From Pseudomonas fulva NBRC 16637 = DSM 17717 (GTDB lineage: Bacteria > Pseudomonadota > Gammaproteobacteria > Pseudomonadales > Pseudomonadaceae), in the NCBI RefSeq assembly GCF_000730565.1, contig NZ_BBIQ01000023.1, forward strand, positions 19,424 through 83,423: a DNA stretch of 64,000 nucleotides, read 5' to 3'. A program made the position numbers and the translations under genes. The notes beneath the pieces are model-generated. The model had not been told where the DNA came from. It saw only the letters and a list, made by a program, of their open reading frames with translations, and did no database searches. Of this stretch, positions 52,701 through 60,740 are shown piece by piece (the stretch's first letter is position 1; the number at the start of each line of letters is the position of its first letter).

Positions 52701-53384
52701 GCCATGGATATCGATGTAGAGGTAGGACGAGGCAAGCTGTCGTTCAGTGGTTTCGGCCTGACTGCCAACCTGCTGGGGCACGTGCATATCGGTGACAATC
52801 TCGATACGCGCGGCGAGTTGAGCCTGGCCGATGGTCGCTACCGCGCCTACGGCCAGCGGCTGACCATCCGCCGCGCCAGGCTGCTGTTTGCCGGTCCGAT
52901 CGACCAGCCCTACCTGGACATCGAAGCGATCCGCCAGGTTGATGACGTGATTGCCGGCATCCGCTTGAGCGGCAACGCCGAGCAACCGACCAGTACGGTG
53001 TTCTCCGAGCCTGCCATGAGCCAGGAGCAAGCGTTGTCCTACCTGGTGCTTGGCCGTCCGTTGGGAGCATCGGGTGAAGACAACAACATGCTGGCCGAGG
53101 CCGCATTGGGCCTGGGACTGGCTGGCAGCGCAGGGATCACGGGGAATGTGGCATCGCGTCTGGGCATCGACGACTTCCAGCTCGATACCGAGGGCTCAGG
53201 CAACACTACCAGTGTGGTGGCCAGCGGCAACCTGACCGAGAAACTCAGCCTGCGCTATGGGGTAGGGGTATTCGAGCCGGCGAACACCATCGCCCTGCGC
53301 TACAAGCTCAGCAAGAAGGTGTATGTCGAGGCTGCCAGTGGAGTGGCAAGCTCGCTGGACGTCTTCTACAAACGGGACTTCTAG
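49710..53384 (+). CDS. tamB: TamB, periplasm-spanning translocation protein
   Basis: 1224 residues from a TTG overlapping the tamA stop. N-terminal membrane anchor (about 7-27), a long repeating beta-strand groove (AsmA-like), and a conserved C-terminal DUF490 domain from about 870 (GVASSLDVFYKRDF at the end). It spans the periplasm and contacts TamA; related proteins carry phospholipid. Confidence 0.95.
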   Translation: MKPVIKYMLLGLLGLVSILTLTIALLIGTEGGSRWALGKVPGLSVEGFAGRLAGTWQATRLSYVDGQTQVLVQAPLLNWSPACLLRGALCIDQLHAERIDMAFAPSTDVSDDGPLQLPTVDLPLAIELGEVQIGQLRLDGSDLLGDLQLAAHWTGEGMRIDSLHLTRDDLKLDLQGDVKPQGDWPVQLQAQVQLPAMGDQPWQLALQAMGQLQRSLDLTGTSSGYLDATLAGKVQALAEHLPASLSIQSKAFKPSEALPDTLQLDDLVLLADGNLETGYALTGSANLPAEQSPIALALSGVVDSKGAVVKGLDLNASDSQQVKLQAKVDWQEGLAADAQLVWQDFPWLRLYPLDTPPEVTLKRLNAEVRYRDGRYEGSFDGDLDGPAGAFKVASPFEGDLEQVTLPTLALTAGQGKATGRAAVRFAQALAWDVDLQLSALNPAYWVAELPGTLAGPLRSKGQVQGDDLSLDAQLDLKGRLRGQPAVLNVQADGAGQRWTLAALRVQLGDNRINGSGSLQQRLAGKVDIDLPRLGQLWPELQGQVKGQLDVAGTLQAPQGTLALRGTGLAQAENRLQQLNLSARLDDRQRANIDLKVTGIQAGDTDLGTLQAVGNGDMRRQALTLALNGPQLKLDVGLDGQLDDGDWRGRLATGRVQAGGQDWQLQAPAKLQRLASGQLDFGAHCWRSGQASLCGDDQRLAPEPRLRYHLKRFPLDSLAQWMPKDFAWQGLLNADINLDLPASGPKGTVVVDASGGTLRVNDGNRWVDFPYQTLRLDSSLAPRRIDTRLAFRGERLGQLNLTTRIDPLGKDKPLSGDFNLAGLDLSVARPFVPMVEHLAGELKGSGQLSGTLLAPQVNGSVNLSGGQITGAELPTQFQDLSLQARIAGEQVQLAGTWRSGSTGRGQVDGSLTWGQALGMNIRVQGQQLPVTVEPYATLEVAPDLTLQLIDDKLAVTGKVQVPNGKITVRELPPSTVKVSDDTVIVGNQTEEGKPPMAMAMDIDVEVGRGKLSFSGFGLTANLLGHVHIGDNLDTRGELSLADGRYRAYGQRLTIRRARLLFAGPIDQPYLDIEAIRQVDDVIAGIRLSGNAEQPTSTVFSEPAMSQEQALSYLVLGRPLGASGEDNNMLAEAALGLGLAGSAGITGNVASRLGIDDFQLDTEGSGNTTSVVASGNLTEKLSLRYGVGVFEPANTIALRYKLSKKVYVEAASGVASSLDVFYKRDF

Positions 53385-53446
53385 TCGCCACCCAAGGTTG
53401 ACGGCCTGACCTGGCCGAGGGTCGGGCTGAGCAGATGGTGTCGGAA

Positions 53447-54004
53447 TCAACGGATCGTCGCCGCCTCGATGAACTCGTTGGTGGGCGAGGGGGGTGTCGC
53501 TGAAGCCGGGGCGCGAACTGGGGTGATCAAGTTCGTGTACTCCTCGATCAGCCGGTTCAAAGCCTCGGGCGGTTCGCTTGCCTGGAACTGCATGCGGATC
53601 TGCACTTCGTCGGGATCGCGGTTATCCCCTTGGCGGCCATGGCCGCCAATGGTGACCTTGAAACTCGCCGAGCGGTTTCCATCGGCTGGGGTGAGAGCTC
53701 GGCGTGCTTCGGTATTCTGCACGCGAACCGACAGGTCGACCTGCATCCGTTCGAGCGCCAACCCTTTGGGCGAAACCAGCGCAAAAAGGGGCACGCGCAT
53801 CAAGTGTTGCCCATCCATGGCCACCTCGACCATCTTCGCGGTCATCGGTGCGCCCAGCTCTTGGTGATTGCAGTCGAAAAAACGATCGAACAGTTCAATG
53901 TACTGTTGCGCGATCATGCTGTTGGCGGCGCTCGCAGCTTCCTGCAGGCCGCGAGTGATTTCGCGCAGGTCAATGGAGGTCATGGGGGCGGGGCTCTTGT
54001 CCAT
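53447..54004 (-). CDS. DUF2589-family protein
   Basis: 185 residues. SIDLREITRGLQEAASAANSMIAQQ at the start and PLFALVSPKGLALERMQVDLSVRV in the middle match DUF2589, a family of unknown role. Predicted soluble, beta-rich. ATG at 54004 (an internal ATG at codon 8 is possible). A second DUF2589 gene lies directly upstream on the same strand, with a Mor-like activator before that. Confidence 0.8.
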   Translation of the reverse strand: MDKSPAPMTSIDLREITRGLQEAASAANSMIAQQYIELFDRFFDCNHQELGAPMTAKMVEVAMDGQHLMRVPLFALVSPKGLALERMQVDLSVRVQNTEARRALTPADGNRSASFKVTIGGHGRQGDNRDPDEVQIRMQFQASEPPEALNRLIEEYTNLITPVRAPASATPPSPTNEFIEAATIR

Positions 54005-54089
54005 GGGGTCGACTCATTGGGCCAAGTGGGTCCCCTGAAGAACCTTCAGGGGGACAGGTCGCGTCACGCCGTGAGTGCGTCGACGGTGG

Positions 54090-54725
54090 TCATGCCGTTG
54101 GGCGATTGCGCTCTTCCTGAGCCTCAGATGGCGGATTCGAAGGGCGCTCTTGCTGCGTGGCATCCTTTGCAAGAACGGGCTTGGTGGCGGCCTCCGTGAG
54201 GAAGTCGATCACCCTCATCATTGCCTCCGGTGGATCCTGGCGCTTGAGGGTCGTGTTGAATGCGTACCGCGCCCGGGTGTCGGTCTTGCGAGTTTGCGAG
54301 GACTTGTGGCTTACGCTGCCCTTGACGTTGAGTTTGAAGGGTCCCCAACCCAAGGAGGCGGCGGCTTCTGCGTTCACATCCCTGGCCGACGTGTCTTCGG
54401 ACATCTGGTTGATGACCAGCTCGAATTCGACAGTACCGTTTTCGATGGCGATGTTGGGGTGGGTGATCGCCGCCATCAGCGGCACTTGCAGCGTCTTCTT
54501 GACCACGCCCTTTGATTGGCCCTGCTCGTCGACGATGGTCTCGTCGTAATCGAACTGAATGGCGACCGCCTTGCCGTCCTGTACGCAGACTTGCATGAGG
54601 AAGTCTGCGTAGGATTTGCTGGCGGTGACCTGGGCTTGGACCATGGCCTGCAATGGGCCTGCGATCATGCGGTCCATGGGCAGGGCGTTGATGACAGACC
54701 CGATTAAGCTGTTATCTATAGACAT
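54090..54725 (-). CDS. second DUF2589-family protein
   Basis: 211 residues. Begins MSIDNSLIGSVINALPMDRM, core AITHPNIAIENGTVEFELVIN, then KTDTRARYAFNTTLKRQDP, paralleling the 185-residue partner but with a different N-terminus and an acidic, Pro/Glu-rich tail. Probably forms a complex with the first. Unknown role. Confidence 0.8.
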   Translation of the reverse strand: MSIDNSLIGSVINALPMDRMIAGPLQAMVQAQVTASKSYADFLMQVCVQDGKAVAIQFDYDETIVDEQGQSKGVVKKTLQVPLMAAITHPNIAIENGTVEFELVINQMSEDTSARDVNAEAAASLGWGPFKLNVKGSVSHKSSQTRKTDTRARYAFNTTLKRQDPPEAMMRVIDFLTEAATKPVLAKDATQQERPSNPPSEAQEERNRPTA

Positions 54726-54783
54726 ACTGGGTTCTCTTCTTAGGTTTCAGGTTGAGGGGGGGTATGAGTTGATAAAGCGTCGC

Positions 54784-55164
54784 TTATCGCAATGGCAAAT
54801 CCTGACGGCGGATGTTGCCGATCTGGCGCAGGCTCAGCCCGTACTTATTGGCCAACAAGCTGCGCGAGAATCCGCTGGCGCTTTCTTTCTGAATCTGTTG
54901 ATTGCGCAGTTGGCGGACGAAATGATCAGCCTTGGGAATCTCGAGCGCGACACCTGCAAAGCGCTTGATCAGGGCGTCGAGTGCCTCAGCCGGTAACACA
55001 TCAGCAAGCTTGGTACGATCGCGGTGCTTTGGAATGTACTTAGGCCTACCGCCAAACGCGCAGGTCAGCTGGTACGCGTTTTCTATGCCTATGCACTCAA
55101 TCAATGCCTGTAACGATTGCGGCAATTGGCTGACGTCGATGTGGCTCAAGTCTGGCGTTTCCAT
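54784..55164 (-). CDS. Mor-like transcriptional activator
   Basis: 126 residues. Its layout recalls phage Mu Mor/C activators: dimerisation part with YQLTCAFGGRPKYIPKHRD, then a C-terminal HTH, SGFSRSLLANKYGLSLRQIGN, ending in a basic tail. No other phage genes are near. It is 59 bases upstream of the first DUF2589 gene, so it may control the trio. Confidence 0.75.
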   Translation of the reverse strand: METPDLSHIDVSQLPQSLQALIECIGIENAYQLTCAFGGRPKYIPKHRDRTKLADVLPAEALDALIKRFAGVALEIPKADHFVRQLRNQQIQKESASGFSRSLLANKYGLSLRQIGNIRRQDLPLR

Positions 55165-55404
55165 ATGACGCTCCTTCGAAAATGGTAGGGATCACCAGCG
55201 GCATAACGTCGAGGTGTGGCTGGATTTTCAGTGATTGCCGGCGGGACCCGCTAGGCGCCATTAGGGGTGAGGGTTGTAGCTTCGGTTACTAGCTTATGCA
55301 GGCAGCGCAGTCTCACCGTGTAGGAAAAAAGCATGTAAGCGCTTGAGGATCGACTGGTGTCAGGGGGGGTGAGCACAACGTATGGCATTTTGGGCCCTCG
55401 CACC

Positions 55405-55863
55405 TCAGTCGCAGGGATAGGCACTGAGTAAACTGGCGCTGCTCACGCGCGCCTTTTCAACGTTTCGCAGCTCCGATGGCACGGACCTCCAGTCCACTTG
55501 CACGCAGAGCGCGTGAAGGGGCTGCCCTTTACGGGATCCGATAATCTGGTCATCGAAGGTCCGGCGGTAGATCGCCTGGGTCTGGGACACAGGCCGTACA
55601 TGATCGGCCCCGGCCAGGGTCTGCTGCGCAAGTGCTGGCAATACAGCGGAGGGCACCTCGAAGCGCAACGAGGTGTTGTCAGGACTCAGGTAGCCAGCCT
55701 TTCGGACCCGTTGCCACAACTGTTGCCACTGGCTGCTCCCTGCCTGCTGGCTCAGCGTGTGCCCAAGATCGAGCAGTGTTGCGCAAGGGACTTCAGTTGT
55801 AGTGAAAGCGTGCAGTGGCGTGGCAGCCAGGCACAGCAAGAGGGTTGTCAGGCGCTTGTTCAT
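55405..55863 (-). CDS. secreted hypothetical protein
   Basis: 152 residues from the ATG at 55863 (GGGAG upstream). Signal peptide to about PLHAF. One disulfide likely (Cys near 29, near 131 and at the end). No family recognised. Isolated: genes on both sides point differently. Confidence 0.7.
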   Translation of the reverse strand: MNKRLTTLLLCLAATPLHAFTTTEVPCATLLDLGHTLSQQAGSSQWQQLWQRVRKAGYLSPDNTSLRFEVPSAVLPALAQQTLAGADHVRPVSQTQAIYRRTFDDQIIGSRKGQPLHALCVQVDWRSVPSELRNVEKARVSSASLLSAYPCD

Positions 55864-56011
55864 GGGGCTCCCCACAGGTGTGATGAAGCCGTATGTTTTC
55901 AGCTGGCGATGCTATCAGGCAGCAGGAAATGCAGCGCCGGGGCGGACGAACGTTGTATCATCTGCGCGGCTTGAGCAAAGCCATCTGTCCCGGATGTAGC
56001 AAGGAACCCTG

Positions 56012-56200
56012 ATGACACACGTGCAGCGCCTGAAATATTCTCTCCTGATCATTCTGGTAGTCCTCGGGCTGATGATCGGTCTTTCCCACTTCCAAAAAGC
56101 CGGTACGATCAGCGAGCAGACCTTCCAGATGCTGGCTATCGCCATTGCCGTGGTCGTGGTCGTGATCAACGGCATACTACGACGCAAAGTCAGGCGCTGA
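56012..56200 (+). CDS. small two-helix membrane protein
   Basis: 62 residues, helices at about 10-26 and 41-55, ending RRKVRR, which places the C-terminus in the cytoplasm. No family recognised. Confidence 0.65.
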   Translation: MTHVQRLKYSLLIILVVLGLMIGLSHFQKAGTISEQTFQMLAIAIAVVVVVINGILRRKVRR

Positions 56201-56232
56201 TGCTTGCCGGGCCAGTGGGCCGGCCCAGCTGC

Positions 56233-56586
56233 TCAGGGCGAAATAGTCCGCTCCAACAGGGCGCGGGCCTGCGGATCAAGGCTGTAGCATTTGTCGGCCC
56301 CTAGCTGAATCACGCCTTCGGCGCATAACCGCTTGAGCACTTCTCGTACGCTGAGAAATGACAGCGGTATGTCCAATTGCTCCAGTTGCGCATGCACACC
56401 TCGCACCCCAATGCTTCTTCCATTTCGCTGCGCCGCGTGCAGGGTGTCTATCACTTTCAGCCGTATCAGGCTGGTACGCAGGCCGAAGCTGCGCAGCAAC
56501 TCGCGTATCTGCTCGTTGCCGGTTCGTTCGTCGATCTGCGCGTCCTGCCCCGTCGTGGCATGCATCGGAGTTGGCGGGTTGTACAT
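56233..56586 (-). CDS. Fur-like transcriptional regulator
   Basis: 117 residues from the ATG at 56586, with AAGGAG nine bases upstream. Winged helix of Fur type: LLRSFGLRTSLIRLKVIDTL, IGVRGVHAQLEQLDIPLSFL, SVREVLKRLCAEGVIQLG. The C-terminal dimerisation and metal-binding domain of true Fur/Zur is absent, so this is a truncated Fur-like protein that may not sense metal. Divergent from the acylase. Confidence 0.75.
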   Translation of the reverse strand: MYNPPTPMHATTGQDAQIDERTGNEQIRELLRSFGLRTSLIRLKVIDTLHAAQRNGRSIGVRGVHAQLEQLDIPLSFLSVREVLKRLCAEGVIQLGADKCYSLDPQARALLERTISP

Positions 56587-56835
56587 GTGAATGCTCCTTT
56601 TCTTGGACGAATCCGAACGATGGGTGCCTCTTTGAATAAGACGAATGAGCGCATGTAATCTGCAATGCAAAAGCAGAAAAAACTTGATCATTCGTTGGGC
56701 TTCCAGATCAAGCGGCCTCTTCTCCAGTCATGTCTTGGGCTCTGCGCGCTGGTGCCAGGCCTGAGCGCGGAGGCCGCCTAAACTCTACCCACGTTCGTTC
56801 GTTTCACCGGCATGAACCGTATTCGAGGAGTGCCC

Positions 56836-59139
56836 GTGTCCCCACTTATCCGCTCAAGTCGTTGTGCCGGTTTAGCCGCAGCGCTCATGGTTGCGGCCTT
56901 GACCGCACAGGCCGAAACCGTAGCGCAAGACGCCAGCGCCCAGATCCGTCGCACTACCTATGGCGTGCCGCATATCGTGGCCAAAGACGAAAGAGGGCTC
57001 GGTTATGGCATTGGCTATGCCTATGCCCAGGACAACCTTTGTTTGCTGGCTGACCAGGTGCTGACGGTCAGTGGTGAGCGCTCGCGCTATTTTGGTAGCC
57101 AAGGCCAGACCGTCGACCAGCGCGAGAACCTGGCCAGCGATGTGTTCTTCACGTGGCTCAACGCGCCGGCTCAGGTGCAGGCCTTTCTGGAGGCACAGCC
57201 CGCTGCCATCCAGGCCCTCCTGGCGGGTTATGCCAGTGGTTTCAATCGAGCACTGGCCGAGCGGCGTCAGCAGGGCTTGCCTGCGGAATGTGGAGATGGC
57301 GCGTGGGTGCGCGCCATCACCAGCCAGGACCTGGTCAAGCTTACCCGGCGGTTACTTGCAGAAGGTGGGGTCGGGCAGTTCGTCGAGGCCCTGGCCGGGG
57401 CGCACCCGCCTCAGAACGATGCCCAGCCACCCGCCGTCGCTTATGGGCAAGCGTTGGAGCAGCAGCAACGCTTTGCCACCCAGCGCGGCAGCAACGCCAT
57501 TGCAGTGGGTGCCCAGCGTTCGCTCAATGGCCGAGGTTTGCTGTTGGCCAACCCGCATTTCCCTTGGGTGGGAGGCATGCGGTTCTACCAGATGCAATTG
57601 ACCATCCCCGGTGAGCTCGATGTGATGGGCGCAGCGCTGCCAGGCTTGCCGATGGTCAATATTGGCTTCAATCGCCACCTTGCGTGGACCCACACCGTCG
57701 ACACGTCCAGGCATTTCACCCTGTTTCGCCTGCAACTCGATCCAAAGGACCCAACCCGATACATGCTCGACGGCAAGTCGCTGCCGCTGACCCGTCAAAG
57801 CATCAGCATCATGGTCAAGGCCGCCGATGGCCAATTGCAGAAAGTTGAGCGTGTTCTGTACAGCTCGTCATTTGGCCCGATCGTCCAGTGGCCAGGGCGG
57901 TTGGATTGGGACAGACATACGGCTTACAGCCTGCGCGATGCCAACAGCGACAACACCCGCGTCTTGCAGCAGTGGTACCAGATCAATCGCGCTGACAGCG
58001 TGGCGGCGCTGACGCGTTCCGTCGAGCAACTGCATGGCATTCCATGGGTCAACACCGTCGCTGTGGATGAAGGTGGCAAGACGACCTACCTGAACCAGTC
58101 GGTGGTGCCTTATGTCGACCAGGCATTGCTCGATGCCTGCGGGGGCGAACAGGCAGGCCCGTTGGTCGTGCTCGATGGTTCCCGCAGCCTGTGTAACTGG
58201 AAGGTTGACGGCCGCGCCGCCCAACCCGGTACGGTTCCGGCTGAACTCATGCCGCGCCTGGAACGCGATGACTTCGTCCAGAATTCCAATGATCCAGCCT
58301 GGATGACCAACCCTGCGCAGCCGCTGACAGGCTACTCCCCATTGGTCAGCCGCAGTGATCAGCCTCTGGGCATGCGCGGGCGTTTCGCATTGGAACGTTT
58401 GCAAGGCAAGGCGCTGCTTGGTGTGGACGACCTGCAGCGCATGGTGACCGATGATGAAGTCTACCTTGCGCGTTTGCTGCTGCCGGATCTGTTGAACTGG
58501 TGCAAGCGTGCCCCCACAGATGTCGAGCCAGTGTGCCGTAGCCTGGCCAGCTGGAACGGCAAGGCCAACCAGCAGAGCAACATGGGGCTGGTGCACTTTC
58601 AAAACATCTACGATGCACTTGAGCAACAACCGCAGGTATGGCGAGTAGCGTTCGATCGCAACGATCCCGTGCATACCCCGCGTGGTTTAGCGGTGGAGCA
58701 GGCATCGGTGAGCAAGGTGGTTCATCAGGCGGCGCTTGCCTCACTCCGTCAAGTGGCCGAGGAGGGGATCGACCCGATGGCGCGGTGGGGGCAGGTGCAA
58801 CAGGCCCATGATGGCACGCCAGTGCCGGGCGGCCCCCAGGCGCTTGGCGTGTACAACGCCATGTACAGTGTGCCGATGGGGCAGGGCAAGCGTCTGGTTG
58901 TCAGCGGCACCAGCTACCTACAGCTGGTCAGCTTCACCGACGATGGCCCCAAGGCACGCGGTCTGCTGGCGTTCTCCCAATCGAGCGAGGCGGCCTCGCC
59001 GCATGCCAGTGATCAGACCAAGGCGTTCGCCGCTGGTCAGCTGCATGATATGCCGTTTACAGAGAAGCAGATTAAGGCCGATCCGGCGTACCGGGCGGTG
59101 ATTATCCGTGAGCGAGATGAGCGGCCAGGCGTTCAGTGA
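56836..59139 (+). CDS. pvdQ: penicillin/N-acyl-homoserine lactone acylase (PvdQ-like)
   Basis: 767 residues from the GTG at 56836, set by GAGGAG five bases upstream and by the signal peptide it gives (to about TAQA); an ATG at 56812 lacks this. Ntn-hydrolase precursor: Ser219 in TQRGSNAIAVG becomes the N-terminal nucleophile after the alpha/beta cut, and the beta chain contains NPHFPWVGGMRFYQ. PvdQ trims the fatty acid from the pyoverdine precursor and cleaves long-chain AHL. Family and position beside lpxH support the name; QuiP-type acylase is the alternative. Confidence 0.85.
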   Translation: MSPLIRSSRCAGLAAALMVAALTAQAETVAQDASAQIRRTTYGVPHIVAKDERGLGYGIGYAYAQDNLCLLADQVLTVSGERSRYFGSQGQTVDQRENLASDVFFTWLNAPAQVQAFLEAQPAAIQALLAGYASGFNRALAERRQQGLPAECGDGAWVRAITSQDLVKLTRRLLAEGGVGQFVEALAGAHPPQNDAQPPAVAYGQALEQQQRFATQRGSNAIAVGAQRSLNGRGLLLANPHFPWVGGMRFYQMQLTIPGELDVMGAALPGLPMVNIGFNRHLAWTHTVDTSRHFTLFRLQLDPKDPTRYMLDGKSLPLTRQSISIMVKAADGQLQKVERVLYSSSFGPIVQWPGRLDWDRHTAYSLRDANSDNTRVLQQWYQINRADSVAALTRSVEQLHGIPWVNTVAVDEGGKTTYLNQSVVPYVDQALLDACGGEQAGPLVVLDGSRSLCNWKVDGRAAQPGTVPAELMPRLERDDFVQNSNDPAWMTNPAQPLTGYSPLVSRSDQPLGMRGRFALERLQGKALLGVDDLQRMVTDDEVYLARLLLPDLLNWCKRAPTDVEPVCRSLASWNGKANQQSNMGLVHFQNIYDALEQQPQVWRVAFDRNDPVHTPRGLAVEQASVSKVVHQAALASLRQVAEEGIDPMARWGQVQQAHDGTPVPGGPQALGVYNAMYSVPMGQGKRLVVSGTSYLQLVSFTDDGPKARGLLAFSQSSEAASPHASDQTKAFAAGQLHDMPFTEKQIKADPAYRAVIIRERDERPGVQ

Positions 59140-59148
59140 TTGTCGGTA

Positions 59149-59175
59149 CGGGAGACGAGCCTTGCTGGTCTCCCG
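59149..59175. terminator. hairpin after the acylase gene
   Basis: Perfect 8-base stem CGGGAGAC / GTCTCCCG, 11-base loop, ten bases past the stop. Confidence 0.5.
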
Positions 59176-59198
59176 CATGCCTTGACCGTTGCTCGTAT

Positions 59199-59224
59199 CA
59201 GCATCAGGCCGACGCCTGATGCTG
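59199..59224. terminator. second hairpin between convergent genes
   Basis: Perfect 11-base stem CAGCATCAGGC / GCCTGATGCTG with a CGAC tetraloop, between the acylase and lpxH. Confidence 0.55.
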
Positions 59225-59270
59225 CGCTCAGGCGGGCTATCCCGTTGTCGAGCAGGTAGCGCTCGAGCGT

Positions 59271-59993
59271 TCAGTGAAATTCGAACGGCGCCAACTGAAA
59301 CCCTTGTGCGTCCACTTGCAAGGCCCAGGCCCGCTTGTCCCAGTCGCCCAGCACGATGCGCCGGGCCGGCTCCCCGTCCACCATCAGCTTGTGAATCGCC
59401 GGGCGATGGGTGTGGCCGTGCACCAGCGTTCGCACGTGGTGCGCTGCCATGACCTTGGGCACTTCCTCGGGCGTGACGTCAACGATCTCCGTGGACTTCA
59501 TTTGCGTCTGTGCGCGGCTTTCGCTGCGCAGCTTGCGTGCCAATTTCATCCGAACTGACAGCGGCAGGTGCCGAAGCAACCAGAGGCTTACAGGGTTGCG
59601 CAGTAACCGGCGCATTTTCATGTAGCCCACGTCGCGGGTGCACAAGGTATCGCCGTGCATCAGCAGCACCCGTTCTGCTCCCAACTCCACCACGCAGGGG
59701 TCGCTCAGCAGGGTGCAACCTGCGGCCTCGCAAAAGGCCTGGCCAATCAGAAAGTCGCGGTTGCCGTGCATCAGGTACACCGCTGTGCCGCTGTCACTGA
59801 GTCGGCGCATGGCCTGGCAGATCGACTGCTGGAAAGCGGTCATGGCATCGTCGCCGATCCACGCTTCGAAAAAGTCGCCCAGTATGTACAGTGCCTGGGC
59901 CTGGCGAGCACGACCTTCGAGCAGATCAAGAAACGCCCGGGTAATGTCCGGGCGTTCTTCTTGCAAGTGCAGATCAGAGATCAGCAGTATCAC
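59271..59993 (-). CDS. lpxH: UDP-2,3-diacylglucosamine diphosphatase
   Basis: 240 residues. Calcineurin-like phosphoesterase: ISDLHLQEERPD, LGDFFEAWIGDD, MHGNRDFLIG and LMHGDTLCTRD bind two Mn ions. Fourth step of lipid A synthesis. Overlaps the ppiB stop (ATGA). Confidence 0.97.
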   Translation of the reverse strand: MILLISDLHLQEERPDITRAFLDLLEGRARQAQALYILGDFFEAWIGDDAMTAFQQSICQAMRRLSDSGTAVYLMHGNRDFLIGQAFCEAAGCTLLSDPCVVELGAERVLLMHGDTLCTRDVGYMKMRRLLRNPVSLWLLRHLPLSVRMKLARKLRSESRAQTQMKSTEIVDVTPEEVPKVMAAHHVRTLVHGHTHRPAIHKLMVDGEPARRIVLGDWDKRAWALQVDAQGFQLAPFEFH

Positions 59994-60490
59994 TCAATGA
60001 TCTCGGCTTTCTCGATGATCACGTCGTCTTTGGGTACGTCCTGGTGGCCAGCACTCGAGCCCGTGGCAACCTTCTCGATGGCGTCGACGACTTCACGGCC
60101 TTCGATCACTTCGCCGAACACGGCGTAGCCCCAGCCCTGAGTGTTCTTGCCACTGTGGTTGAGGAAATCGTTGTCCGAGGCGTTGATGAAGAACTGCGCC
60201 GAGGCGGAGTGCGGGTCCATGGTGCGCGCCATGGCGATGCTGTACTTCTTGTTCTTCAGGCCGTTGTCGGCTTCGTTCTGGATGCTGGCGCGGGTTTTCT
60301 TCTGGGACATGCCGGCTTTGAAGCCGCCGCCCTGAATCATGAAGCCTTTGATGACACGGTGGAAAACGGTGCCGTCGTAGTGGCCTTCCTTGACGTACTG
60401 CACGAAGTTCGCGGTCGTCTGCGGCGCTTTCTCGGCGTCCAGTTGCAGGACGATGTCGCCGTGGTTGGTGCTCAGTTTGACTTTGGACAT
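59990..60490 (-). CDS. ppiB: peptidyl-prolyl cis-trans isomerase B (cyclophilin)
   Basis: 166 residues, cytoplasmic (no signal peptide). Cyclophilin motifs: TVFHRVIKGFMIQGGGF, MARTMDPHSASAQFFIN, VFGEVIEGREVVDAIE. Co-transcribed with lpxH. Confidence 0.96.
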   Translation of the reverse strand: MSKVKLSTNHGDIVLQLDAEKAPQTTANFVQYVKEGHYDGTVFHRVIKGFMIQGGGFKAGMSQKKTRASIQNEADNGLKNKKYSIAMARTMDPHSASAQFFINASDNDFLNHSGKNTQGWGYAVFGEVIEGREVVDAIEKVATGSSAGHQDVPKDDVIIEKAEIIE

Positions 60491-60740
60491 GCTGAAACTC
60501 GCTTTTTCAAGGCAATCGGAAATTGGGATGCGCTGGGCGCTGATTACTAACCAGACGCGGCATCAGGTGTTGGGGACACATGGCGCGCTTGCGCCATTTT
60601 GCCAAGGCTGCGGCAAAAAGGCGTGATAAAACACGCCAGTTTGGCGGAGCCCGACTGTCGGCAGCTTGACTGCTTCGGCTATGATAGGCCCTTTGATTCA
60701 TTCGGCCTACCCAGGCCGGCTACGTGCATTCAAGGATCCT

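Noticed and set aside
51207..53030. 607-codon minus-strand open frame opposite tamB
   Set aside because: High-GC antisense frame of a real gene. Its translation is low-complexity and His/Gln/Leu-rich, and tamB on the plus strand has clear family features.
60615..60637. hairpin GGCGTG / CACGCC with T5 on the minus strand
   Set aside because: No minus-strand gene upstream could use it; it lies just before the glnS promoter region and is probably chance.
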